From: Paulinella micropora
Taxonomy: Eukaryota; Cercozoa; Imbricatea; Euglyphida
Direction of reading: 5' to 3'
Length of the DNA stretch: 43,313 bases
Assembly: GCA_009731375.1 (NCBI GenBank)
Contig: BJOX01000018.1
Span: 425,381 to 468,693, forward strand
The position numbers and the translations under genes were made by a program. Positions 27,153 through 43,313 of this stretch are shown in pieces (the stretch's first letter is position 1; the number at the start of each line of letters is the position of its first letter). The notes below the pieces were generated by a model, which was not told where the DNA came from, made no database searches, and saw nothing but the letters and a program-made list of their open reading frames with translations.

Positions 27153-27900
27153 GTGTGTGCTGTCGATAGCTCGAATTGGGACATCATGAGTCTACCTGCT
27201 TCTGGAAACACCAACAGCGAGCAAGCTCAAGATCTGCCATTACACTCACACAGGATAGCTAGTTCACCTATCTTTGAGTGGCCGGTCATGGTGACAGTTG
27301 CTGATGTTCACCACACGCAGAGAGGCGACTTGTATCATGTATTCAAGTCTTGTTCAAGTCTGTTCAAGTCTGTTCAAGTCCCTTGCATACATAGGACAGT
27401 CCCTCAAGCAAGCCCCATCGAGTAGCAACTTCACCAACCCTAAAGGTCTCCTTTGCAAATTCCAGACCTGTTTGATACATCGTGGGTCTTCTACGTTCAG
27501 GTGTGACAAAATGAGCCTTCCAGCCTCATTTCCCCGCCCCAATTACGACCTGGTCAGTCAGGAAGTCTACCACCGAGAGGAATGCCTCAACATCAAACGT
27601 ACGCTGCGCACCAACCTCAAGGTCCCCTTCATAGACACACACAGGAAGGCCCTCAAGGACGGCTCGGCCAAGAAGCTCTCGCCCCAGACGGACGGAATCA
27701 GCCGCGCCCACTTCATTAAGGTCGTACTAATGACTTTAAATAAGGACCTCGGCCCCCTCTTAGCGAAAGCAGTAAAGGACAGCCTTCTCAATCTTGAGGA
27801 GGAGCCTTTTCTCCCCTGCAGCCCCTTGAGCAGATGGTGGATTATTGGTTGGACCCATCCACTTTCCATAAGTGGACCGCTTATAGGGGTGAGAGAGACC
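27153..27900 (+). CDS. Coding-like region, unidentified protein, possibly spliced
   Basis: Two candidate starts, ATG at 27187 and ATG at 27510, both begin MSLPAS. From 27510 the frame is open with ordinary composition (SQEVYHREECLNIKRTLRTN, DGISRAHFIKVVLMTLNKDL) to a TAG at about 27903. An alternative frame after CTGCAG at 27821 reads PLEQMVDYWLDPSTFHKW, suggesting an intron or frameshift near 27800. I do not recognise the family. It may be the 5' part of the ADP-ribosyltransferase gene, a separate gene or a retroelement gag-like frame. A short tandem repeat GTTCAAGTCT lies at 27342-27382. Confidence 0.45.
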
Positions 27901-27924
27901 TAGCTATAAGTAGGTACAACGACC

Positions 27925-29060
27925 TTGAAAAAGGTCGGTTGGGTTCTGTCCCCGGACAACGTCTCCAGCTCCATACGCTACGTGAAGATTCCGGCACCAG
28001 CGGCCACGGCGGCTCCTACCATGGGCCCAACTCGCCCCGCTGGCATCAGCAACGACTACGACCACGACCACGACTACGACTACGGCTACAGCTACGGCAG
28101 CGACGATGCCTCCGGCTACGGCGGATGCATCGTCATCGCGCTTCATGGCTGCCCCCGCCCCGGTAAGGTTCCCCCCAACTGGCTCCCAACGCTTTGGTGG
28201 CCCCATCACAGCCTTCCCAGGTCGACCCTCTCGCCCTTCAGGAAGTAGTTTGGGCCCCATAGGCGGGTCAGAGGCACAGCGTTCTCTGTTTTCCCGACCG
28301 AGACCGACTGCTGACGGGGCATTTCCCCACTAGCATCAGGGTATGGTTCATCCCCGACCCCGAGGTTTTCTCAACGGAGCCCAAGCTTCCCGGGATCATT
28401 CGCCTCCCCTCCGGACTCCCGGTACGAAGACAGCGGCGCGCTTTTTGTCTCCCCATACGGAAGGGTAGTCGAGGAGGAAGAAGAGTCGAAAGGGCCTCTG
28501 TTCTCTTTCTCTCCAGAGCGAGGGGCAGAACCAGCCGACGCTGACAGCCTCCCCCTATCCCCCCGAGTCGGGCAGTCCTGAAGCCGACCCCGTTCTGCCC
28601 CTCCACGTATTGTGACTTTCTCCACAGTTAGGCAATCGCTCCCGCCAGCTGGTGGGGGCGACGAAGATGGAGAGACCGGGACGGCGGTCGCGGAAACCGC
28701 AGCCTCCGCAGCGGTCACGCCAGAGGTAGCCGGAACGGCTCTAGCCGGCCCAGCTGCCCCGACGATCGAAGCGGAGGAGGACAATCCGTCTGGGAGTAGA
28801 GCGACAACTAGTGCATCCTCTAGTAGTGGCGAGCAGCCCTCGTCGAGTAGTTCCGAGCCGTCACGCACCCGGAATGGTATACGCTTTAGTGGCAGCACCG
28901 TCCTTATGATGGTGGCGCCATTTGAGTTGGCTACCGACCGAACGACGACAACGTCGTCTGAGGGAGATCAAAAAGCTCAAATTCGACCATGTATCATTAG
29001 AATACAACTTGCGCTTGTTTCTTTCAAATCTTTCCCTTTTTATGATCCAGTCTGAGGCCG
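27925..29060 (+). CDS. GC-rich coding-like region with low-complexity linkers, unidentified
   Basis: Several overlapping open frames of high GC content. One reads SSIRYVKIPAPAATAAPTMG, then a Tyr/Asp/His-rich stretch (NDYDHDHDYDYGYSYG), ending near a GTAAGG donor at about 28162. From 28612 another frame is Ala/Ser/Thr-rich (GEQPSSSSSEPSRTRNG). These look like disordered linker exons and may form the N-terminal part of the downstream ADP-ribosyltransferase gene, but I could not connect the exons with certainty. Confidence 0.4.
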
Positions 29061-29125
29061 AGATCTTCCTCAACGCGTGGTCGGCAAGAACTTCTTCCAA
29101 AGACTCCTACATGAAGTCTCTGCAG

Positions 29126-35167
<6,042 letters not shown>

Positions 35168-37856
35168 GAGTGTCACCAGCTGACGACCTTCAAGTTGTGA
35201 ATGCGTCCAACTTTGATCATAGCTTTCTCTGCCAGTAGTAAAGCTGTGCTAATGCTGAAAGGCACCGTTCAAAGGCTCAAGACAAGGGCTTTGGGACAAC
35301 GTGTTCAGCGTGTCGCATCGCGAGTATCGATCGAGCGACATAAAGTCAAAGTTAAGTGACGTGCCTCTTGAACGTTCCTAGGATAGCTGCTCTTTCAATC
35401 TCTGCGACAGGTTCCTTTTCAAACAAGGGGTGAGTTTTTGAAAAGGATAAGACTTGCGGTTGATCCTAGTTCCACTATGAACATGGAACTAGCCAACAAC
35501 AACACAAAAAAAAAAAAAAAAGTCAAAGCTGGATGGATGTCTCTGTCACCTGAACGTCCCCCAGCAGTATTAATAGATACCAAACGGTATATTCCTTCTT
35601 AGTGCTATTTTATATAATAACTTACTGAGGAATCATACCACTACTCCAATACCCAACCTAGAAAGATGTTCATAACCTACTATTAATACCAACCTATTTA
35701 CAGTGGTTTTTACCACAGATACTATTTGACGTTTAGACTTACTCTGTCAACCTCCTTTTTTCCCCCATATCTACAACGATTTTCTGACTGGCCGTACTAC
35801 TTCATTTCCAATGCGGCTGAGACACACTCGCTACCACTGAAATAAAACCAACTTTCCCTCCACAAAAACTTGCCTCAAAAACCTACGTAGTGATTCGCGG
35901 CACAGCTCACATGCACTGCAGACCTAGCCCTTGCCTTTTCCACTAACCAGCGCTAGTACTAAATTAACGTTATGCAAGAAGACTCAGAATATGAAGAAAG
36001 CCAAGTGGAGGATTCAGAAGGGTACCGTCGGGTACGATAGCGACAGACTGCGTCTGGACGTGGATTAGCATTCCAGGTGCGGCCGTGACACTGTGGGACT
36101 CGGGTGGCCGGTGGCGCGCCTACCACATATTTTTGGCGACCGGTGGCGCGGGACGTCTGACAACTTTATTTTATCGCATACAGCTCGCTTCTCTTGCTTT
36201 TCACTTGTTTCCTCATACCTCTAACATTTCTACATATATAGTTTTTAGTGACATTTGATACCCCTTACGGGAAGCGTTTGCAAATTTTTCATCAATTTTG
36301 CTTAAGAACGATAAGACACTTGTGACACTAGTTATAATATTGACAAATAACTAAGGGGGAGCGTTGGTCACCGCTATTTCAATTTAATTCACTGTTACTT
36401 GGATAGTTGATTTGTCAATAGGCAGGACAGTCAATAATACAAATGTCAACTGAAGTGCAACAGACCTACAACTGAGTTAGTCAGTTTGTGACGCGGAAGT
36501 CAAAGAGTCAGTTCATCGACATATACGAGCCTTATTAAAGTGCGTTTCCATATTGCGTAATAGTCTTGCTAGGTAGACAGGATATATTAATATGGGGCCT
36601 GAAAGGGATAGGTAAAGGTTCCACGATGAGTAGCTTCCCAAAGTTATTTATGAACCGGCCCTCCAAGTTACGTGGCGCGTCTGTTGGCGCCTTTTCTTAT
36701 TATACAAGTTGTTAGTGCGTGTTGATAGTGTAGTAGCTATCATAGATGGTTTTATTACAATAATAACAGTAGTCTAATAACCAGACTGGTGGTAGCCTTC
36801 CGCACACACACCAGATTCAAATATTTGGTGACAGCCTTCCGCACGTACTAGTAGTACCAGTTCGTATTTTCGGCACTGAGTGGCAGCCTTCCGCACACAC
36901 AGGGATAGTACGCAATAAGTGAATAAAGTCTTCCAGACCTAACATTCACGCTACAAGGCTCTTAACCTGTGAGACTAACTTAATAATCTGCAGTATACTA
37001 GTCGGTACCTACAGTAAAAACTTTATTATTGGGAAAAGGGCGCCAAGGGAAGGGCGCAAATACTTACTAGGCCGGATATGTAATGGCTCTAGCGACACAC
37101 ATCACATATGCGGGCCATACTGACTAACCAATTAATATATCAATAGGTCTAACACAGTTTTAGAATGCTATTATTAATACTACTGATCATCTATTAGACA
37201 TATAATAGTAAATTTTTTTATAAATTGAATCAAAATCGAATAATTAGCGGACTTTTCGAAAATTGGCGGCGCCGCGGCTAGTATACCATTTTGGTAGCGG
37301 AAGTCTAAAAACATTACTGGTAATTATCATAAGCCTGCCCAAGTTACGATATTTTCCCCTATCTTTCCGTCAAATTTCAGCGTTCTGGCAGTTTTAAATA
37401 GTGTTTTCGGCGACATGGCGCCGGTGGCTGGCGCCTCCAATTCTTGAAAAGTCCGCGAATGTTTGATCACTATCCATATCTGACCGCTCTTAATATTACT
37501 AATGCAGATAAACCTGATCCATCATCAGTCTTTTACGCCGCTTGAAGCACTGTCGGTTGTAATTCAGTGAATAAAATACTAATGTCAGCGAGTCTCGTAG
37601 AGCTGTGAAACAAGTGTTACAATGTCGAGTATATGAATAACCACACCATGGGACCTGGAGAAAATTGTTGTTTCTGTCATTTGTGATCAATCGCAAATGC
37701 AAGGTAGCAATATGACTGTCTAGTTTCAACAAGTCAGATTCCGACATTCTTCAAAGCACAGCCTCTTGCAAATATCACATATCGTACGTGGTCATATTGT
37801 AGGAAATAAGCTTTTTCCCCATTCATTCATGCAGTTTAATCGTTGAAGAATAAATC
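35168..37856. other. Intergenic unique sequence, no gene recognised
   Basis: About 2.7 kb without microsatellites and without long open frames. It contains two strong short hairpins followed by an A run (35414-35521), three GTGGYAGCCTTCCGCAC-like repeats (36790-36900), repeated GGCGCG/CCGGTGGCG patches (36095-36150 and 37265-37430), and a second copy of AAATTTCAGCGTTCTGGCAG. It may be decayed transposon sequence. Confidence 0.5.
35414..35521. other. Two adjacent hairpins followed by an A run
   Basis: Stem 1 is CCTTTTCAAA (35414-35423) with TTTGAAAAGG (35437-35446). Stem 2 is CTAGTTCCA (35466-35474) with TGGAACTAG (35484-35492). An (AAC) patch and about 17 A follow. The arrangement could be a structured RNA gene or a retroposed RNA copy. 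I do not recognise the family. Confidence 0.45.
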
Positions 37857-39057
37857 TTACAAATCTAATCCCGCAAATCTGAAATTCTGTCTGAGGACAA
37901 TGTCTTTGACCGATTCAAACACGTGGCGAATGAGATCTCTATTAGTGTGGCAGGTCACATGGCAGTAGAGTTCTTGTTTGGCATGATAGCGTTGCCGATA
38001 GAGGAACTCCATGAACGCTAAGCACAGAAAGATACAAATGTGTTTGTTTGATTTTGCCATACCATCTACAATTACCGCAGCCCTCAGAATAAGGGTCGGC
38101 CATGCCGTTGCTGCTTTGCCAACTTTGGAACTGTGGAATGCAAGCTGCCAAAGGGACCCTGTAGATCTGTTCATACGCATAAACACAACAGCAACAAGAA
38201 CAGCAAGAAAAACAACACCAATATAGCAGCAGAGGTAGGTATGGCTCGACCACTAAAATGCAATCTGGGTATGTCTTAGAGAACCAGCGCTGTACCTTTT
38301 CTCTGAAAATGTCGCACTTGTTGAGGAGCAAAATGATGTTGGTTTCCGTAAACCTAACACACACGCTCTTGGACTCACTTTGCTACCTAAAAAGTATTGG
38401 ACCATTTGCCGTTACAGATAGATTCCCAAAGATTCAAATCATCATCCAACCGACTCACCTACAACAGCATGGAACAGAGGTTCAGAGGTATAAGCGTCGC
38501 ACAGGCAAACCGATTCGTCCTCCCCAAGGACTTGGTCGTAAACACTCAAAGAGGCCACGTACATGATGGCTGTCACATGTTGGAAGCAATGAATCCATTT
38601 CTCTCGTTGATTTTGCTGCGTTACACACACGACATGAAAACGAAGAAAGGAAAAATGTTATACATATTTACATGCATACATATCCATGCAGACACAACAT
38701 ACACACACATCAAGTAAATATATACAAAACAAAGGCAGGAAAGGATTGTTATGCATATAATATGTGCATGTATATTCATGCAGACACACACACACATTCA
38801 AACACATGTACATACGTGCAAAAGCGAAGAATGGAAATAAGCATATACTCCATGAAAATATATCCATGCAGACACATACACACACTCAAATAAATATGCA
38901 TAAATTCATAAATGCATATGATAGAAATTTATATATATGGAGAAATAGATTGTGTGCGCGTGTGTACGTCACATGACCATGATAGGATGGAACATTTTGG
39001 AAAGGCTAAGCCGTCTATGTGAAACAACACATTCTCTTGCTGCATAAGCAAGCGCAC

Positions 39058-39114
<57 letters not shown>

Positions 39115-40352
39115 CTCGACAATCGAAATATTTTTGTGTAATCCAGAAAATATCAAAAGGCACATTCATGGAATTAAAATGATAAAAAAAAGGTTTCTAC
39201 AACAAGAACCACAACAACCACAACAACCACAAAAACAACAAAAACAACAAAAACACAAAAAAAGGAAAGTAAGAAAGGAAGAAGGAAAATTAAACATGAA
39301 AAACCTGGCCACCAACGTCATAAAATTGGAACCGATTATGGTCGAATTTTGCATCAAATGTCGAGACTCCGGTCGTCCTGTCAGGAAAGAGAGATCGATT
39401 TGAAATGAGCAATCCTTTCGCTTTCCACTACGCTCTTGCTTTACAGAAATTACAGCACAAGACAAATCACCACAACATGTACGGTAGTTCACATTAAAAG
39501 CGTTGTTTATTCTGTTCTGTTTTGTTCTGTTCTGTTCTGTTCTGCTCTGGTTCCGGTCCCTGTTCTGTTCTAGTTTCTGTCTCCGGATCCAGTTCCTGTT
39601 CATGTTCCTGTTCTCTTCTCTTCTCTTCTCTTCTCTTCTCTTCTCTTCTCTTCTCTTTTCTCCTCTCCTCTCTTCTCTTCTCTTCTCTTCTCTCTTTTCT
39701 TCTTTTCTATTCTCTTCTATTCTACTATAATGTAATACAATACAATACAAAACAATACCGAACAATACAAAGCAATTTGATACAATACAATAAAATACAA
39801 GATAATGTAATGTAATGTAATAACGTAATGTAATAACGTAATGTACTGTACTGTACTGGTGCACTATACTACATTATATAATATAATATAATGTGATGTG
39901 AATGGTCTGCGTTTCACGACACTGTTGGGAATTACCTAATTCGAGCTCGCAAACAATCCTGGCTGTTGGGGACCCATAGATCTGCGAACAAAAAATTAGA
40001 CATTTTTCTTAGCGCATTTTGCGAGACGAATGCTTGTACTTGATATGTGCGTAAGCGAGAGCTTGTGTGAATGTGCTCGTGAGTGTGTATGTGTGTGTTT
40101 TTCTTTGCTTTCTTTCTTTGCTTTTCCTTCCTTTCCCTCCTTCCGTCCGTCCTTCCTTCCGTCCCTCCTTCCTTCCTGCCATCCAACTATCCATCCATCC
40201 ATCCATCCATCCTTCCTCGCTTTCTTGCTTGCTTGCTTGCTTCCTTTCTTACTTCATTCCTTCATTCCTTACTTCCTTATTTCCTTCCTTCCTTCCTTCC
40301 TGCCTTCCTTCCTTCCTTCTTTCCTTTCCTTTCCTTTCATTCTTTCTTTCCT

Positions 40353-40432
<80 letters not shown>

Positions 40433-40513
40433 AGTTCTTTCTTTCTTTCCTTCTTCTTCTTCTTCTTCTTCTTCTTCTTCTTCTTCTTCTTCTTCTTCTT
40501 CTTCTTCTTCTTC

Positions 40514-40547
<34 letters not shown>

Positions 40548-40765
40548 TTGGTGTGTCTGTGTGTGTGTGTGTGTTTGTGTGTGTGTGCGTGTGTGTATGT
40601 GTGTGTGTGTGTTTGGGGGGGGGGGGGGGGAAAAAAGGGGGGGTTTGNNNNNNNNNNAGTTTGACAGAAATAGACTCTTGTCGGGGTGACGAAGAACAAC
40701 CTGACAAGTATACGATTTCGTCCAGCCTGTCAAAGAGGTACTTTGCCGAGTCCATCAACAGATAC
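37857..40765 (-). CDS. Heterotrimeric G-protein alpha subunit, 5' exons missing
   Basis: Signal-transducing GTPase of the plasma membrane. Exons (minus): 40765-40701, 39981-39936, 39377-39305, 38615-38511, 38458-38403, 38353-38285, 38158-38076, 38017-37857 (TAA). All phases agree. Seen in order: DSAKYLFDRLDEI, LWVPNSQDCLRARIR, TTGVSTFDAKFDHNRFQFY with DVGGQ (switch I Thr, switch II catalytic Gln), EKWIHCFQHVTAIMYVASLS, YDQVLGEDES, LWESICNGKWFTETNIILLL with NKCD (guanine specificity), VPLAACIPQF, and CHVTCHTNRDL (TCAT-like loop) to the C-terminus FRFAGLDL. The switch Arg (RIRTTG), Thr and Gln are present, so the GTPase machinery looks intact. The C-terminus lacks the Cys four from the end used by pertussis toxin in animal Gi. 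The P-loop (GAGESGKS) exons were not found; they should lie above 40765, perhaps in gap 41195-41849. Introns at the 3' end are 49-126 bp. Confidence 0.92.
38640..38905. repeat. Three diverged tandem units in a G-alpha intron
   Basis: Three units of about 85-95 bp share ATATxCATGCAGACACA followed by CACACAC and a CAAATAAATAT-type segment (starting near 38683, 38772 and 38860). Confidence 0.6.
39060..39115. repeat. CT microsatellite in G-alpha intron
   Basis: (CT)n of about 50 bp. Confidence 0.95.
39600..40648. repeat. Polypyrimidine region including TTCTC, TTTC and GAA/TTC arrays
   Basis: (TTCTC)n 39612-39700 lies in one G-alpha intron. In the next, TTCC/TTTC runs at 40110-40450 are followed by (TTC)n 40453-40512 (GAA on the gene's sense strand), CT, GT and a G run before N 40648-40657. 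Confidence 0.95.
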
Positions 40766-40939
40766 CTAGTTATTACTATGGCTGTAATCATGGCACCAGT
40801 ATAGTTGGTAGCAGATTTGTGGTGGCATAGCTTTTAATTAGTAGTGGATTAGCAGTCGAGGTTGAAAAACGTCATAAAAGTATCATAGTTGTAGTTAGTG
40901 GAGCACCTGGAGTATAATAAGAGTATCATTATTTTACCA

Positions 40940-40954
40940 TTGACAGAGAAGCAC

Positions 40955-41011
<57 letters not shown>

Positions 41012-41015
41012 TATT

Positions 41016-41046
<31 letters not shown>
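40940..41046 (+). mobile_element. SINE 3' end with ATT tail (truncated copy)
   Basis: CCATTGACAGAGAAGCACTATTATT is shared with the SINE 3' end at 41967-41990. It runs into (ATT)n up to the next SINE head at 41047. Confidence 0.75.
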
Positions 41047-41194
41047 GGACACCGTGATAGCCCAGTGGTCAAGTTCTACCATCTGGGCCCTATCGCCAGT
41101 TCGATTCCCGTCGGTGCCACCAGTATTTTCATTGAACATACCGGTCCGTCTGGAAGTGTTGGAACTGACCTTGCGGGGGTGTCATTAGAGCCTA
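41047..41194 (+). mobile_element. tRNA-derived SINE, head and body, interrupted by a gap
   Basis: The head resembles a tRNA: A box TAGCCCAGTGG at 41058-41068, B box GTTCGATTCCC at 41099-41109, and an acceptor-like pairing of ACACCG with CGGTGCC followed by ACCA. Body continues AGTATTTTCATTGAACATACC and GTCTGGAAGTGTTGGAACTG. A second head at 43212-43313 is nearly identical. The D and anticodon arms do not fold cleanly, so this is a SINE and not a tRNA gene. Confidence 0.8.
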
Positions 41195-41849
41195 NNNNNN
41201 NNNNNNNNNNNNNNNNNNNNNNNNNNNNNNNNNNNNNNNNNNNNNNNNNNNNNNNNNNNNNNNNNNNNNNNNNNNNNNNNNNNNNNNNNNNNNNNNNNNN
41301 NNNNNNNNNNNNNNNNNNNNNNNNNNNNNNNNNNNNNNNNNNNNNNNNNNNNNNNNNNNNNNNNNNNNNNNNNNNNNNNNNNNNNNNNNNNNNNNNNNNN
41401 NNNNNNNNNNNNNNNNNNNNNNNNNNNNNNNNNNNNNNNNNNNNNNNNNNNNNNNNNNNNNNNNNNNNNNNNNNNNNNNNNNNNNNNNNNNNNNNNNNNN
41501 NNNNNNNNNNNNNNNNNNNNNNNNNNNNNNNNNNNNNNNNNNNNNNNNNNNNNNNNNNNNNNNNNNNNNNNNNNNNNNNNNNNNNNNNNNNNNNNNNNNN
41601 NNNNNNNNNNNNNNNNNNNNNNNNNNNNNNNNNNNNNNNNNNNNNNNNNNNNNNNNNNNNNNNNNNNNNNNNNNNNNNNNNNNNNNNNNNNNNNNNNNNN
41701 NNNNNNNNNNNNNNNNNNNNNNNNNNNNNNNNNNNNNNNNNNNNNNNNNNNNNNNNNNNNNNNNNNNNNNNNNNNNNNNNNNNNNNNNNNNNNNNNNNNN
41801 NNNNNNNNNNNNNNNNNNNNNNNNNNNNNNNNNNNNNNNNNNNNNNNNN
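41195..41849. other. Assembly gap (655 N) within SINE sequence
   Basis: The sequence left of the gap (41147-41194) and right of it (41850-41897) is the same SINE segment with about three differences. Confidence 0.95.
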
Positions 41850-41989
41850 CCGTCTGGAAGTGTTGGAACTGCCCTTGCGGGGGTGTCATTAGAGCTTATC
41901 GTCAATTCTTCGTACTCCCCTCACGGGTGAGACGATGGAGGCGCATGTGCAGAAATGCATCAGCCATTGACAGAGAAGCACTATTATTA

Positions 41990-42044
<55 letters not shown>

Positions 42045-42089
42045 TACTACTACTATTACTACTACTATTATTATTACTATTATTATTAC

Positions 42090-42125
<36 letters not shown>

Positions 42126-42191
42126 GATTATTTTATATAATAACAATACTACTACTACTACTACTACTACAACTACTACTACTACTACTAC

Positions 42192-42227
<36 letters not shown>

Positions 42228-42248
42228 AACTATTATTATTATTATTAC

Positions 42249-42282
<34 letters not shown>

Positions 42283-42300
42283 TATTACAATTATTATTAT
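41850..42300 (+). mobile_element. SINE body and 3' end with long ATT/ACT tail
   Basis: From CCGTCTGGAAGTGTTGG through GTCATTAGAGCTTATCGTC to CCATTGACAGAGAAGCACTATT at about 41990, then about 310 bp of ATT/ACT trinucleotide array. Confidence 0.8.
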
Positions 42301-42570
42301 CGCTGAAAGGTGTTGGTGAAGGGGGTGGGGGGTTTGGGGGGAGGGGAAAATGAAAATTGTGTACCCCACCCAACCCCACTCCCACCCGCATTTCGGCACC
42401 CCTGCCGGAATAAATCACGGTTTGTCGGAACAAGGAGGAGTTGGGAGCTCATATTTGCAGGGTGGTTATCCCCAGACTCGATCTTGATGCTAACATGAAT
42501 TTTTCGGAATTCACGCAAATATTTGCGTTAGGGGAGTGTCCTGAATGCCAAAATTCCTTGTTTTTTAGCG
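42300..42570 (-). repeat. Dispersed repeat with CGCAAATATTTGCG core, reverse copy
   Basis: The same element as at 700-1100, in opposite orientation, including the CTGAAAGGTGTTGG end and the G/C-rich segment that is gapped in the left copy. Confidence 0.85.
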
Positions 42571-42958
42571 GTACTTGCCGGTGCCTCCGGCCATTGAACG
42601 TACCCTGTTGACGGGGCAGAAGGGGTCCGGGGGGCCCTCCCCAGGGAACCCCAGCCCTGTGATTGCACGTACCCGTTCTGGTCGCGGGTGGCACCCACAC
42701 CTGAAAATTGAGGTTTTTTTTGCCACCAGGCGCCCTTTGGACCTACGGCAAATCAACGTACCCTGTCGAAGGGAAGGGGGGGTCCGGGGGAGCCCTGCGA
42801 TTGTACGTACCCGTTCTGGTCGCGGGTGGCACCCACACATGAAAATTGAGGTTTTTTGCCACCAGGCGCCCTTTGCGGCACCTCCGGCAATTCAACATAC
42901 CCTGTCGAAGGGAAAGGGGGCGGGAGGGGGGGGGGGGGCCCCAAAAAAGGGGAAAAAA
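42566..42958. repeat. Tandem GC-rich repeat, unit about 140-150 bp, three units
   Basis: Units share CAACGTACCCTGT(C/T)GA, GGTCCGGGGG, GTACCCGTTCTGGTCGCGGG, TGGCACCCACAC and GAAAATTGAGGTTTTTT with GCCACCAGGCGCCCTTTG. Related to 420-700. N 42959-42968 follows a G/A run. Confidence 0.85.
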
Positions 42959-42968
42959 NNNNNNNNNN

Positions 42969-43211
<243 letters not shown>

Positions 43212-43313
43212 TGGACACCGTGATAGCCCAGTGGTCAAGTTCTACCATCTGGGCCCTGTCACCAGTTCGATTCCCGTCGGTGCCACCAGTATTTTCATTG
43301 AACATACCGATCC
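43212..43313 (+). mobile_element. tRNA-derived SINE head, cut by the window end
   Basis: GGACACCGTGATAGCCCAGT onward, with the same A and B boxes as the copy at 41047. It differs at a few positions (CTGTCACC against CTATCGCC). Confidence 0.85.

Noticed and set aside
27904-28898. Minus-strand frames opposite the GC-rich region
   Set aside because: High GC makes all frames open. The plus strand has the better composition and splice-like sites, although neither strand is identified.
39166-39864. 232-codon minus-strand frame
   Set aside because: It merges repeat translation (GAGAA units) with the true G-alpha exon 39305-39377 read in the wrong frame; the exon frame with TTGV and DVGGQ is the supported one.
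41047-41123. Functional tRNA gene
   Set aside because: A and B boxes and acceptor-like ends are present, but D and anticodon stems do not pair well and the unit continues into a body and tail shared by other copies, so a SINE is the better call.

Overview
The window is nuclear eukaryotic DNA. Genes are broken into many short exons with GT-AG introns and consistent phases, and the proteins are eukaryotic families (TBC1D22-type Rab GAP, heterotrimeric G-protein alpha subunit, AAAP/AVT amino-acid transporter, eukaryote-style R-S-E ADP-ribosyltransferase). Retroelements are present and there are no operons. An extreme share of the sequence is microsatellite, mainly ATCT/GATA, CATA/TATG, TTAC, GATT, CT/GA and ATT. 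I cannot name the species; a microbial eukaryote (alga or other protist) is a guess. The assembly is draft: eight N-gaps, several beside long G or C runs.

Layout. 1-1640: diverged tandem and inverted repeats, one family recurring inverted at 42300-42570. 1640-2200: TATG/ATCT tracts with a truncated retroelement end. 3027-6501 (minus strand): amino-acid transporter, seven exons resolved, C-terminal exons not found. 6485-10130: polyQ-like triplet tract, AT-rich palindrome, large GA and CATA tracts, two unassigned coding-like stretches. 10131-26126 (plus): TBC1D22-type Rab GAP; 22 phase-consistent exons from 12803 to a TGA at 26124-26126, plus two tentative 5' exons starting at an ATG at 10131. 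Its introns hold a LINE 3' end (10961-11597), a SINE-like element and most of the microsatellites. 26127-29125: coding-like but unidentified sequence. 29126-35167 (plus): ADP-ribosyltransferase domain gene, eight exons to a stop. 35168-37856: no gene recognised. 37857-40765 (minus): C-terminal two thirds of a G-alpha subunit, eight exons; the P-loop exon was not found. 40940-43313: tRNA-derived SINE copies with ATT tails and the repeats seen at the left end.

The most unusual feature is a set of 'exon echoes'. In three of the four genes, many exons are accompanied by one to four decayed partial copies of themselves (exon edge, splice site and intron flank) in the neighbouring intron, interleaved with microsatellite. 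Some echoes stay open and keep catalytic motifs; others carry frameshifts or stops. The G-alpha gene, whose mapped 3' introns are small and nearly microsatellite-free, shows none that I could see. A second theme is that 3' ends of several retroelement families run directly into ATCT or ATT arrays, suggesting that the microsatellite landscape is seeded by microsatellite-tailed retroelements and then drives local duplication of exons. The four genes show no obvious functional linkage.
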